Positions 1 through 9,516 of a stretch of DNA of 64,000 bases are shown here, one piece after another. This DNA is from Zea mays. Taxonomy: Eukaryota > Streptophyta > Magnoliopsida > Poales > Poaceae. The stretch lies in the NCBI RefSeq assembly GCF_902167145.1, contig NC_050099.1:9376434-9440433 (forward strand). Direction: 5' to 3'. How positions within the stretch are numbered: the first letter of the stretch is position 1; every line of letters begins with the position of its first letter. A program made the position numbers and the translations under genes. Below the pieces are notes generated by a model. The model saw only the letters and a list, made by a program, of their open reading frames with translations, was not told where the DNA came from and made no database searches.

Positions 1-2
1 TA

Positions 3-1152
3 TTGCTCTATGTCGCGGCTTCGCCGCACGCGGTCAGCGCGGCACTAGTGCAGGAGCAGACTGTTGAAGGCACAGTCAGACAGTGCCCTATTTACTATGT
101 CTCCGAAGTCCTGACACCGTCCAAATGCAACATGACAGAGTTGGAGAAGATCGCCTACGCAGTTGTAATGTCCTCGCGCAAACTGCACCATTACTTTGAA
201 GCATTCAAGGTCCGAGTCACCTCCGACAGGGGGCTCGGCGAACTATTCAGAAACCCGGAGGCATCGGTGAGGATTGCCAAGTGGGCAGCCGAACTCTCCG
301 GCTACCACATCAGCTTCGAGCCCAGGACAGCCATCAAGTCGCAAGTCCTGGCAGACTTCGTCGTCGACTGGACTGGGCCAGTAGCACAGCCGGACCCATC
401 CACAGAAAAGGTCTGGACCATCCATTGCGACGGCGCATGGTGCCACGCGGGGGCAGGCGTCGCTGCAATCGTCACCTCACCAACCGGAGTCAAACACAGA
501 TATGCAGCACGCCTCAACTTCGCTCTGGAGTCCGACAGATGCACAAACAACATCGCAGAGTATGAAGCAGTTATCCTCGGCCTCCGCAAGCTAAGGGCCC
601 TCGGAGTCACCACATGTATCATCAAGACAGACTCCAAGATAGTTGCCGGCCAGGTCGAGAAAGACTATGCAGCAAAGGACCCCGCGCTCATGCAATACCT
701 CGCGGCTATCCGAAGTCTCGAGAGACAGTTCAAGGGATTCACCTTGCAGCATGTGGATAGGGCCAAGAACGAGGAGGCCGACGCATTGGCCAAGGCTGCC
801 GCCAGGGGCGAGCCCTTGCCCTCCGACGTGTTCTTTCACACCATCGGCACGCCTGCCGTCCGGAGCCCCGAAGGGCTCCAAATAACTAATGACAGCGAGG
901 GCCACCGTATAGTCAACCTAATCATGACCGAACACTGGCGGGCACCAATAACCCTGTTCCTACAGGGGTACTACCATCCAACTGACGTTAGTGAGGCAAA
1001 GCGCCTCAGACATCGAAGCCGGGACTTCGCACTGATTGAGGGCCAATTATACAAGAAAGGGGTCAGTCAGCCAATGCTTAAATGCGTCACCGAAACCGAA
1101 GGCATGCAGATCCTACGCGAAGTCCACAGTGGCACGTGCGGCTCGCACGCAG
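3..1152 (+). pseudogene. Tat-A pol fragment: RT end, RNase H and archaeal-type RNase H
   Basis: The frame is open from the window edge into the insertion and starts inside pol, so the first Met is not a start. Residues 1-120 are the RNase H domain attached to RT (motifs ELEKIAYAVV, SDRGL, AELSGYHI). Residues about 135-275 form a second RNase H with the acidic set seen in active enzymes: DGAW, the E of NIAEYEA, the D of IKTDSK and the D of EEADALAKAA. Dual RNase H with the second, archaeal-type copy active is established for Tat elements. The remainder leads to the integrase zinc finger and is cut by the chromovirus at 1153. The last residues of the open frame (to 1214) are chromovirus LTR sequence. 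The coding continues at 14119. Confidence 0.9.
1148..1152. repeat. target-site duplication CGCAG, left copy
   Basis: CGCAG directly precedes the LTR start TGTGGCAG at 1153 and recurs at 14114-14118 right after the LTR end TGTCACA. A 5-bp duplication is normal for LTR retrotransposons. It proves the two 4.6-kb LTRs belong to one insertion. Confidence 0.95.
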
Positions 1153-1463
1153 TGTGGCAGAACCGCCCGAATTATTCCAGCTTAAGTGTCAAAGTCACGC
1201 CTCAGGGGCCGTAACACACTTAAATCGGAATAACCCGTCAGTCCCTCAGATCTAGTCTGATAGAGCCACTTAACCAGGATCAAATTCCACAATCTCACTC
1301 GAAGGTGAGTCACAGAAGAAATACAATAAAACAGGAAACCTCAAATTAAGTACGGAGTTATTACATAAATCGGAGTTTTTGGAGTAGCAATAAAGTTCAC
1401 AAATTAAAGTGCAGCGGATAATCGATGTCGTCGGTAACGAGGAAATGGGCAAGGCCTAGCCCA

Positions 1464-2668
1464 CTACTCCTCATACTCCTCTCCTGCCGGAGCAATATCC
1501 CACTCGACCGTCCAACCCGGTGGCAGGGTGGTAGGCCAAGTCACACCATCAACTACATCCTGCATGGTACCTGCAAAAATGGTGCCACAAGCAAGGCTGA
1601 GTATACTAATACTCAGCTAGACTTAACCGGTGTGAGGAGTCTACTCCTCTACCTCTAGACTATGCAGCTGTTTGGCTGAGGGGTTTGGTTTGCCAAAAGC
1701 ACTAGCTGTTTCTAAAATCAACTTTTAGCTTTTCAAATTCTACCATTATTATCTTAGCTAGATTTGCTCCTTCTAAGCATACATGGTAACAATCAATTAG
1801 TTCAATCAACAAGTTATCTCATATAATCCACATTCCACTTCTTACTCGATGCAGTACAAGGAATCAAGCAGTCTCATTAGCTACGAGAAGCAGACGATTC
1901 GAATCGAGTTTCAAACCTTGCAAGGTAAACCTAAACACACGGCATGTCAGGGCACTCCGACCCCACACATGACAACCGTCCCCATCGATTCCCCGTTCGC
2001 GTCCAGGCCTCACCGCCTTGGCATACAATGCTCCACTGACCCGGCTGCCGCCGTGCAGTGACCGCACTTGTACCCACCATAGCTAGCATGGGAGACCCTG
2101 TCTCAGGTCGCATGAGGGATAAAGTCCGCGCCCGGCTTCACTCAGGTACTAGGTTTACCGGTTACCATTTTTCCCGGCATGTGCTTAGTACGTTCAAAAG
2201 CTTGACTCAGGTATCCACACATTAATCCTTAATTCCTTTTTCCCGTCTCATGGGCAAGGCATCCTCCCTGGATCCAAGTCCATAGACCAACATATATCCC
2301 ATTATCAAGATGAATACAATCAATTCCTGACCTCGCGCGAGTGCTAGAAAAATCACTCGACTTCTACCGAGATCCTGATTAGCAAGCAGCTACTCGACCT
2401 AGCATACTAGTATTCATCTCAAAAAGGAGTCCTAAGTTCATGCAACTAGAGGTTTCAAGCAACTCCTACACTTAAGTGCACATTACAGTCCTACAAGCAT
2501 TAAGTGTAGTAAAGTAGCATATAATAACATGGTTATGCATAAAACCGGGGCTTGCCTTCAATTGCTGGGGCTGCGGGGAGATCCTCAATAGCAGCCTCTG
2601 AAGCCTGCTCCTGGTCCTCCTCTTGGACAGGTCCTTGCTCGGGGATGAGCACGTACTCTCCGTTGGCA
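1464..2668 (-). other. coding-like exon pair inside LTR (left copy)
   Basis: On the minus strand, which is the element's sense strand, an acidic open stretch ends at 2556 (peptide contains EYVLIPEQGPVQEED and AAIEDLPAAPAIE) and is followed by GCAAG, a possible GC-type donor. About 985 bp further, a strong acceptor TTTTTGCAG ends at 1571. Exon-like sequence from 1570 to a stop at 1464-1466 then encodes GVTWPTTLPPGWTVEWD and an acidic tail. The two halves join in phase. I do not recognise the peptide, and the upstream exons are not certain. It may be a captured host fragment or part of a spliced LTR transcript. Confidence 0.4.
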
Positions 2669-4873
2669 AGATTACAATCTAATGAATGCAATGCGTAAGA
2701 TATATGCATGATACAATAGGTGCTTTAGAATTTACAACTTTTAAAGATGTAGGGTCTTTTGAATTTAAACAAGTTAACCTTACTTATGTAAAACCCTTTT
2801 AGTGGTATACTTAGTAAATTGGGTTAGTTTTAATGGGATGAGGTTTATTCCTTCTTCTCTTTTCTTTTATTCCCTTTAATGTTTTGGAGTAGGTTTGAAC
2901 TACAAGTTGCTTTTATAGAATTCCAAAAATTCTGCAAAAATTACAGTGGCTTGCTACTGGTGTATGATTCTCTGTCTCAAAATTTGGGGTTCAGAAAGTG
3001 AATGGTTTTCTCTGGACAAAATTACCAAATTTTAGGGCAGAAGGGGTACTTTGAACTACAACTATTATTTAACAGTGGGTAATTCTTTAAAACTTATTTT
3101 TGCTGGCTTTTAGGTGTCATAACATGACTTGATACAAATTTCTAGTCATTAATACCTCTCAATTCTTTTCCTATGGTTTTCTTAAGGTTTCTAGCCAAAG
3201 GGGTGCTTTCTACTACCACTATGTTTGAAAAACATCAAACAACAGAGTTCTTATTTTTCTTAGCTAGTATTTTGTGCAAGAGCAATCATTCTGGAGTTTG
3301 GTTTCTTTTTGCTTAAGGGAAGGGGTGGTTTGCATTATTTAAGTCAAATGGCCTTTCTCACAAATTGCTAGCAAAAGGCATGGGTTCACTTCTTTTTCAT
3401 GGGTTTGTATTTTTATCTGGTGGTTTATCTCATCATGGACTTAGCTAATTTTTGGTTGCCCATTATCTCATTATTTGAGGTTGTTTATGATTTATTGGGA
3501 AAATGCCTTATAACCACTTTGTATTTATTTTCCTTACTTAAATAGTTAGGCTGGGGTGCTCTATATTTTTGTAGTGGGGCTCTGGTGGTTATAAGTTCAC
3601 TGGATTTTTGTTAACCACTTTGGTTATGGTCTTGCAATTTTAATAATTGATTTTCAGTCTACATAAGGCTGATTAAAGCATCTTAATTAGAAACTGGTCC
3701 TAATTAATGGTCTCTGCATTTTTCCTAGGTTCTTGGTTGCATAAGTAAACTAGGAAAAATATTACTAATCACTGTTCAACATTTTCTAATGCTTTTCTGA
3801 TTTTCTCTAAGTTGTGGACAAAATGGCTTTAAATGAATAACTACACCATAATCTCTAATGCTGGGGGTTCTACTATTTTTAAACAATGTCTAATTAGGGT
3901 ATAAGCATCTACAAATTTTCTTAAGCTCAGTACAGAAGAAAAACTAATTTTCCTTAATTAAACAAGGTTTAGGGGGTTTCTGTTTTTAAATTTAAACTCT
4001 AAAATTTAGAACAGAAAGCATATGGTTCAATAATTTTAAATGATAGATCATAATATTCCAGAGCTAGTAAAATTGGTTTGACAGCTTTTCATTAAGATTT
4101 CATCAAGTTATGAATTTTCTAAGTTCTCTGGTTATTTTAAAAGAATAACAGAATTGATTAAAGGGAAAAACACTTTGCACTGGGGTCCCTAGCGGTTTTT
4201 CTAGGTTTTCCTCGCGAATCAGTCCTTAGGTTACTATTCATATGAGTCGCTGACATTACAGAAAACCCCTCGGGTTCTACAGAACCTAACCCGAGGTCCT
4301 TCTTCTACCTCAAACAGTAGCCGCGGCGAAGAAAAGGGCGGAGGGGCTTACCGGCGGCGAGACTGTTCCGGTGAAGTGGTCGAGGGTGAAGGGGAGGTCG
4401 CGGGGATCACAACGGTGTGCGGAACGTCGACGGAGATGGCCGGAGTCGGTCGGTCCACGCGCGCAGGCGGGGATGCTCGTCGGCGGCGAGGAGACCGGCC
4501 TGGTCACGGCGAGGTAGTTCAATCAAATAGGTCAGAGAGGTCCACGGGATGCCAGAGAAGACATGAGCGAAAGGAATTGGGCGGAGACTCACTGGATAGC
4601 TCGGTCCACGCGCGGCGGCGGAAGACCGAAGTCCGGTGAGGTTGATCTCGGGCCTCCGGTGAAGTCCGGTCGGGTCCGAGGGCTTGGCGAGCTTCACGGG
4701 CTACTGGCGGAGCTAGCCGAAGCACTGGTTGGGCTGGAGGGCGGCTGGAGTGGGCTGGCCACGGCGGCCGTAGCTCTGGCGGCAATGGCGGGCGGAAATT
4801 CGCTCGCCGGAGCTAAGGAACGGTGGCTGGCCGATGAGGGTGAGTGCGGGGCGAAGTGGGGCGCGCCTGGGGA

Positions 4874-4882
4874 GGCTTTATA
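4874..4882 (-). promoter_or_regulatory. candidate TATA box of the LTR promoter
   Basis: The minus strand reads TATAAAGCC in the GC-rich part of the 3' LTR. The matching place in the other LTR (13230-13245), which would drive the element's own transcript, has a small replacement that removes it. No other TATA-like motif was tested. Confidence 0.4.
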
Positions 4883-5755
4883 GGCACGGCGCGGTGCACG
4901 GGCGGTCGTGGACCGGCGAGTGCGCGCGGGCGTGCACTGGAAAGGCGCGGTGCGCGAACGGGCGTGAACCGGGGGTGTCAGCCGCGGTCGAACACGTGTT
5001 CCCGTTGCCTCTGCCCCTGTTCAAGCGCCGATTGGGAGCAAATCTTCGCGAATTTGGGCAAGATCACTGCAAGGGATTTGTTCACCAGACCAAGCTTTGT
5101 CTTTTGTGTATGGACGACGTGCGGTTTTAGGCTAGGGACAGGGAGTTGTAGCGTCACCAAGGTGCCAGTGTCAGAATGCCTGGTCCCGAGGTTGAGCTGC
5201 GCCAAAACCGTGTCAAAAGGATTTGGTTTGAGTTCAAACTTTCCCAGAATGTGTTCAAGGTAATTTGGCACGACTTTGATATTTGGATCTTCTGGCTTTG
5301 AGTTTGGAAAAACAGAGAACACAGATGATCTTTGAGAAGAGGTCTGAAATTCAGAAATTCAGAAATCTGAATTTCTCTAAGGGTTCATTGATCAAGGGCT
5401 GATTTGGGGATTTATTTGAGTTATTTTGGCTAAGCCTTCTTAATCTTTCTTGTTACTTACCAAATATACTTTAACTTATATAATTGGCTCAACTCACAAT
5501 TTTAAACTTTTCATCCTCTTTTCACATCTTCTTGAATTTTGTTCATGGGGGTCTACTTAGAGTTCTTAATTAGGGTTGCACATTCTTATCTTTTCAAGGA
5601 CTCAATTGTTTTGATCATGACACTTTTAACCATATACTTGGTGAATTCTTTATCACTTAAGTTATTTTGATGCTCATGCTTACTTTGGTTCACATAAAAT
5701 AATGGTTCTTGGTGTGGCTTTTTAAGAGAAACCCTAGGTGACACTGGGTGTCACA

Positions 5756-5775
5756 GCCTTCCCCCCTTAAAGGAA
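5756..5775 (-). other. polypurine tract of the chromovirus derivative
   Basis: The minus strand reads TTTAAGGGGGGAAGGC immediately before the 3' LTR (ends at 5756). This is the plus-strand DNA primer position. The following 5776-6007 is untranslated internal sequence in which I see no gene. Confidence 0.85.
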
Positions 5776-6007
5776 TCTCGTCCCGAGATTCAGGCCAGAG
5801 TCCTCCCGGGGTGAAGCGAAGGGTGAGACTGATAGGAAAAAGGGTGATGATTGTTATTATTAGGGCAAAACTGCTCTTCGAATGTCATTCTCTTTGCAAC
5901 TTCAGAAGGAAGTCCTTTTAAGTTTTATCTTTCAGTTACTTCATTCTGAATTAAGATCATATTTTTGGAAATTAGATTCGAAAGGCAGGAGGAGGGGTTG
6001 GGGGTGA

Positions 6008-6724
6008 TTACATACCAGCTTCCTTAGGTAGGCAATCGGGGAAGTTGGACCTTAAGAATTCCTCGGTTTCCCAAGTAGCTTCCTCCTCTGAGTGATTACT
6101 CCACTGGACCTTAAACATCTTGATCGATTTAGCCCGAGTTGATCTTTCCTTGCAATCCAGAATCTTGGAGGGGTACTCTTGGTACGAGAGATCTGGCTCT
6201 ATCTCCAATTCTGGCTCTGCTAGAATCTCAGTCGGCAATCGAACACACTTCTTCAGCTGAGATACATGGAATACGCTGTGAATGGCAGACATCTTTGAAG
6301 GTAACTTCAGCTTGTATGCCACGGGACCACATGCTTCTATGATCTCATAAGGTCCAATGTAACGAGGGGCTAACTTGCCTTTGATTCCAAACCTCTGCAC
6401 TCCCTTGGTGGGTGATACCTTGAGGTATACAAAACTTCCCACCTCGAACTGGAGAGGTTTCCTTCTTCTGTCATGATAGCTCTTCTGCCTGGCCTGAGCA
6501 GCTTCTAGATTCTTCCTGATCAGCTTGACCTTCCTTTCGGCTTCAGTCACCAAATCAGGTCCAAAAACTTCTCTTTCACCAGGCTGAGACCAATTGAGTG
6601 GTGTCCTGCACCTTCTCCCATAGAGAGCTTCAAAAGGTGCCATCTTTAGGCTGGACTGATAACTATTGTTATAAGCAAACTCTGCCAAGGAGAGGTGCTT
6701 ATCCCAGTTGAATAGGCACACTTT
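6008..6724 (-). pseudogene. integrase C-terminal fragment with chromodomain-like end
   Basis: Encodes the part of integrase after the catalytic core: AEFAYNNSYQSS and FEALYGRRCRTPL (end of core), a basic linker, the GPY/F region (SPTKGVQRFG, LAPRYIGPYEI, VFHVSQLKK), then a chromodomain-like tail (KVQWSNHSEEEATWE). The catalytic Asp/Asp/Glu residues are absent because the upstream part is deleted. The fragment joins gag-protease sequence at about 6722 in a different frame, so no fused protein is made. In chromoviruses the tail guides integration to heterochromatin. Confidence 0.9.
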
Positions 6725-8003
6725 GGTTTAATTGGTTAGTTGCAATTTTACCCCCAGGTGTGACTATCATGAATGACCCTTTTGAGTGAGAGAATGGCAG
6801 TTTGCAATTAGCACTGAACTTTTGGCTAATGAAACTATGAGATGCACCAGAATCAAACAGAATTAAAGCAGGTTGATTATAAACTGAAAAGGTACCGGTC
6901 ATGATAGGAGCTCCTTCTGGCACTTCCTCTAGAGTAGTGAAGTTGAGCTTCCCTTGCCTGACTTGCACCTTCTGCTTTCTTCCCTTGTCTTGATTTGGTG
7001 CTGGCATCTGCCTCTGCTGGTTCCTGGGACAATTCTTGGCATAGTGGCCCACATTGCCACAAGTGAAACACTTGTTCCCATTGCCCTGGCGGAACTGCTG
7101 CTGCTGCGGAGGCTGATTGTTCCTTGGGGCGGGAGCTGGATAGCGGTTGGGTGCCGGCTGCTGCTGCTGCTGAGGTGGCCTGATCACCCATCTGCCTGCC
7201 TGCTGCTGAAAACCCCTGCTCTGATTGTGAGAAACAATCCGGAACCTCTGAGCCTGAGCGGATGGTGCTGCCATTGGTGCCTTCCTCTTCTTCTCTGCCC
7301 GGTGAGCAACAATGCAATCCTCCTGAGAGATGGCCATGTTGACCAACTCATTGAAGCTATTGGCCCGGACAGTGTTGAGTCGTTCCCGTAGCTTGGTATT
7401 GAGACCCCTGCGGAAGCGATCCCTCTTCTTTTCATCAGAATCAGCATGATACCCTGCATACTGGCATAAGTCGTTGAAGGCTTGCGCATACTGCAGTACC
7501 GTGCGGGTTCCTTGATTGAGGGCCAGGAATTCATTCAACTTCCTATCAAGAATGCCAGCTGGAATGTGGTGTCCTTTGAAGGCAGTCTTGAATTCCTCCC
7601 AAGATACTTCATGATCAGCGGGGAGCATAGCACGGAAGTGGTCCCACCAAGTCCGAGCTGGGCCGCGAAGCTGCTGTGCGGCGAAGCGAGCCTTGGCCTC
7701 ATCAGGGCAGTCTCCCGCGAGGAGGGGAAACTTGGACTCGACGACGCGAAGCCACACGTCGGCGTCCAACGGATCCTCTGCCTTGGTGAACAAGGGCGGC
7801 TGCGTGCTCAGAAACTCCTGGTATGTTGCCATAGCCGGAGGTCGCTGATGCTGGCCTCCACCATGATGCTGTTGGTGGGGCTGGCGCTGCAAGAGCTGTC
7901 GCAGAATCTCGTTCTGCTGGGCCATCAGCTCCTGCACTGTGGGAGCTGGAGGAGGTGGCGGGGGAGCTTGCTCATTCTGCCCGCGACGCTGCCTCGCTGC
8001 CAT
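6699..8003 (-). CDS. Gag with start of aspartic protease
   Basis: A 434-residue open frame with Met at 8003. It has a Pro/Gln-rich N-terminus, a gag capsid-like core (residues 75-230, e.g. WLRVVESKFPLL, FKGHHIP), a Gln/Pro-rich linker, a CCHC zinc knuckle at residues 312-325 (CFTCGNVGHYAKNC) and the protease active-site motif LFDSGASHSF around residue 384. Protease is cut off about 40 residues later at the deletion joint, and the last seven residues come from the joined integrase DNA. The capsid part is intact, so virus-like particle formation is possible. Protease is probably inactive because its second half is gone. Confidence 0.9.
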   Translation of the reverse strand: MAARQRRGQNEQAPPPPPPAPTVQELMAQQNEILRQLLQRQPHQQHHGGGQHQRPPAMATYQEFLSTQPPLFTKAEDPLDADVWLRVVESKFPLLAGDCPDEAKARFAAQQLRGPARTWWDHFRAMLPADHEVSWEEFKTAFKGHHIPAGILDRKLNEFLALNQGTRTVLQYAQAFNDLCQYAGYHADSDEKKRDRFRRGLNTKLRERLNTVRANSFNELVNMAISQEDCIVAHRAEKKRKAPMAAPSAQAQRFRIVSHNQSRGFQQQAGRWVIRPPQQQQQPAPNRYPAPAPRNNQPPQQQQFRQGNGNKCFTCGNVGHYAKNCPRNQQRQMPAPNQDKGRKQKVQVRQGKLNFTTLEEVPEGAPIMTGTFSVYNQPALILFDSGASHSFISQKFSANCKLPFSHSKGSFMIVTPGGKIATNQLNQSVPIQLG

Positions 8004-8264
8004 CTGAAAACAGAGATTGTCGCCAATGTTATCCTAACTCATATTTTCGAACGACAAGATATCATCTCATATGGAAGGAAAAGGCCATAATCATAATATT
8101 AGGTTCGAAAATGAAGATAACATGGTGACAAGGATCCCACAGATATCAAAAGTTTACAGGGTTACATTAATCAGGGGAAAGTACCCATAAGCCTAGTCCA
8201 AAATGTGATACTACTAAGCTCGCATAGGTTTCTATCCGCCTAAAAAAAATGTCAAAGCAACTGC

Positions 8265-9140
8265 TTAACCCTGAGCGGTGGAAGCGACACTGGATACGGG
8301 TGAAGGAGGCATCGCGGAGGTAGTCCCATTGGCACCAGGGGCTGGTCCTAGCTCCTCGGGAGCCTCTTCTCCCTCGCTTCCTGCTTCATTGGCCTCCATC
8401 TCCAGGTGGTGCATGTCCAAGTGGTCATTGGCTTCCTCGAGTTCCCTCTGCACGTCGTGGAGCTGGTTCTCCAAGACATCAATAGTGTTATCTCGGATCT
8501 CCACTTGCTGCTCCAGGGTGGTAATACGCTGGCTCAGCCTTTCCACCTGCAGATCCTTCTCCACCAACTCTGTGGATAGGTCGACCACAAAATCTTCCCA
8601 ACTGTCGAGAGTGAGCTTGGCAGCCTGAGCGGTGTTAGCAAGAAGTGTCATAGCATCGCTCTGAAGGGCCTGAAGGCGGTACAGCGCACTCATGCACTGG
8701 ACAGTGACCCTCCCAACCAAGTCAGGATACATTGCCCACACATCCTTCACATGGCTCACGCGGTTACACCACATGGGATCATCCTTCTTCTCAGCAGGGA
8801 AGAGTCCCAAGGGGTGCATCACCATCTCCAGGGGATGGTAGCCACAGAAAGTCGTCAGAGTCTTCATGGCTGCTGCCTCAACGGTGTCGTCCGTCCTGAG
8901 TCCAATCGTCTCAGAGTCAAGAGAACGCCAACCCGGCTGAAGGGGATGAGCCTCCAAAGTTAGCCAGACCCGACAACGAGGTACCCGATGCTCCTCATAC
9001 AACTGCACCGTGTACAAAGGGGGCGTAGGGTAACCGGCGGAGTTAAGCACTTCCCACAAGATGGAAGGAAAGCCATCGCGAGAAAGGAAGTCAGAACTGA
9101 AACGAGAGTCTCCTCCACTGGCGGGGGTGGGTGAATTCAT
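8265..9140 (-). CDS. extra ORF between primer site and gag, coiled-coil protein
   Basis: An uninterrupted 291-residue frame upstream of gag on the element's sense strand. Residues 1-180 look globular (motifs RVWLTLEAHPLQPGW, TFCGYHPLEMVMHPLG). Residues about 190-247 are a heptad-rich coiled coil (VERLSQRITTLEQQV, IDVLENQLHDVQRELEEA). The C-terminus is acidic and then Ser/Pro/Ala-rich. It matches no protein I can name. Extra ORFs before gag are known in some plant gypsy elements (for example RIRE2-type). Its intact state in a young element suggests recent selection. Between it and gag (8004-8264) and up to the primer site (9141-9502) I see no other gene. Confidence 0.75.
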   Translation of the reverse strand: MNSPTPASGGDSRFSSDFLSRDGFPSILWEVLNSAGYPTPPLYTVQLYEEHRVPRCRVWLTLEAHPLQPGWRSLDSETIGLRTDDTVEAAAMKTLTTFCGYHPLEMVMHPLGLFPAEKKDDPMWCNRVSHVKDVWAMYPDLVGRVTVQCMSALYRLQALQSDAMTLLANTAQAAKLTLDSWEDFVVDLSTELVEKDLQVERLSQRITTLEQQVEIRDNTIDVLENQLHDVQRELEEANDHLDMHHLEMEANEAGSEGEEAPEELGPAPGANGTTSAMPPSPVSSVASTAQG

Positions 9141-9502
9141 CTGCGGAAGGGAATCAAGATAAAGATTATGGTGGAAGGAAAAAGAAAAAGAGAGCCCGGA
9201 TGATTTTAAAGAAAAGGGGTTAGCTCAAAATTTAATTCCTCTTTGTGTTTTATAATGCATGCATGCGGAAAGAAACGTTGCCTCTCAAAAGGGAAATAGG
9301 GTGCCTTTTTAGGGCATCCTAAAATATAAGTATTGGCCCACAGGGCCTAATTAATTAGCCACCTATTTCTCCCTCTATGCCTAAGGCCTTTCGTCCTAGG
9401 TCTAGCGGTCTAGTCCTGACGATCCGTAGTAGCTTCTAGGCAAGTTTTAGATTTTTGAAATTTGGTATTCATGGTTTATTGTCCTTCTCTGTGGTGGAAT
9501 TT

Positions 9503-9514
9503 GCTCCGATACCA
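9503..9514 (-). other. primer-binding site, initiator tRNA-Met type
   Basis: The minus strand reads TGGTATCGGAGC two bases after the 5' LTR end. This is one base different from the usual initiator-Met primer site TGGTATCAGAGC. Confidence 0.9.
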
Positions 9515-9516
9515 GC

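Larger units (their letters stand above)
1153..5755 (-). repeat. 3' LTR of the chromovirus derivative
   Basis: Runs from TGTGGCAG to GTGTCACA on the plus strand; read on the minus strand it is TGTGACAC...CTGCCACA, the usual TG...CA ends. It matches 9517-14113 almost base for base. It holds a GC-rich part (4300-5000), an AT-rich part (2700-4300) and two short coding-like stretches described separately. Open frames on the plus strand here change length between the two LTR copies and are not considered genes. Confidence 0.95.

Noticed and set aside
281..885. Overlapping ORFs on both strands over the Tat-A RNase H
   Set aside because: Shadows of the real frame 3-1152 with no family motifs.
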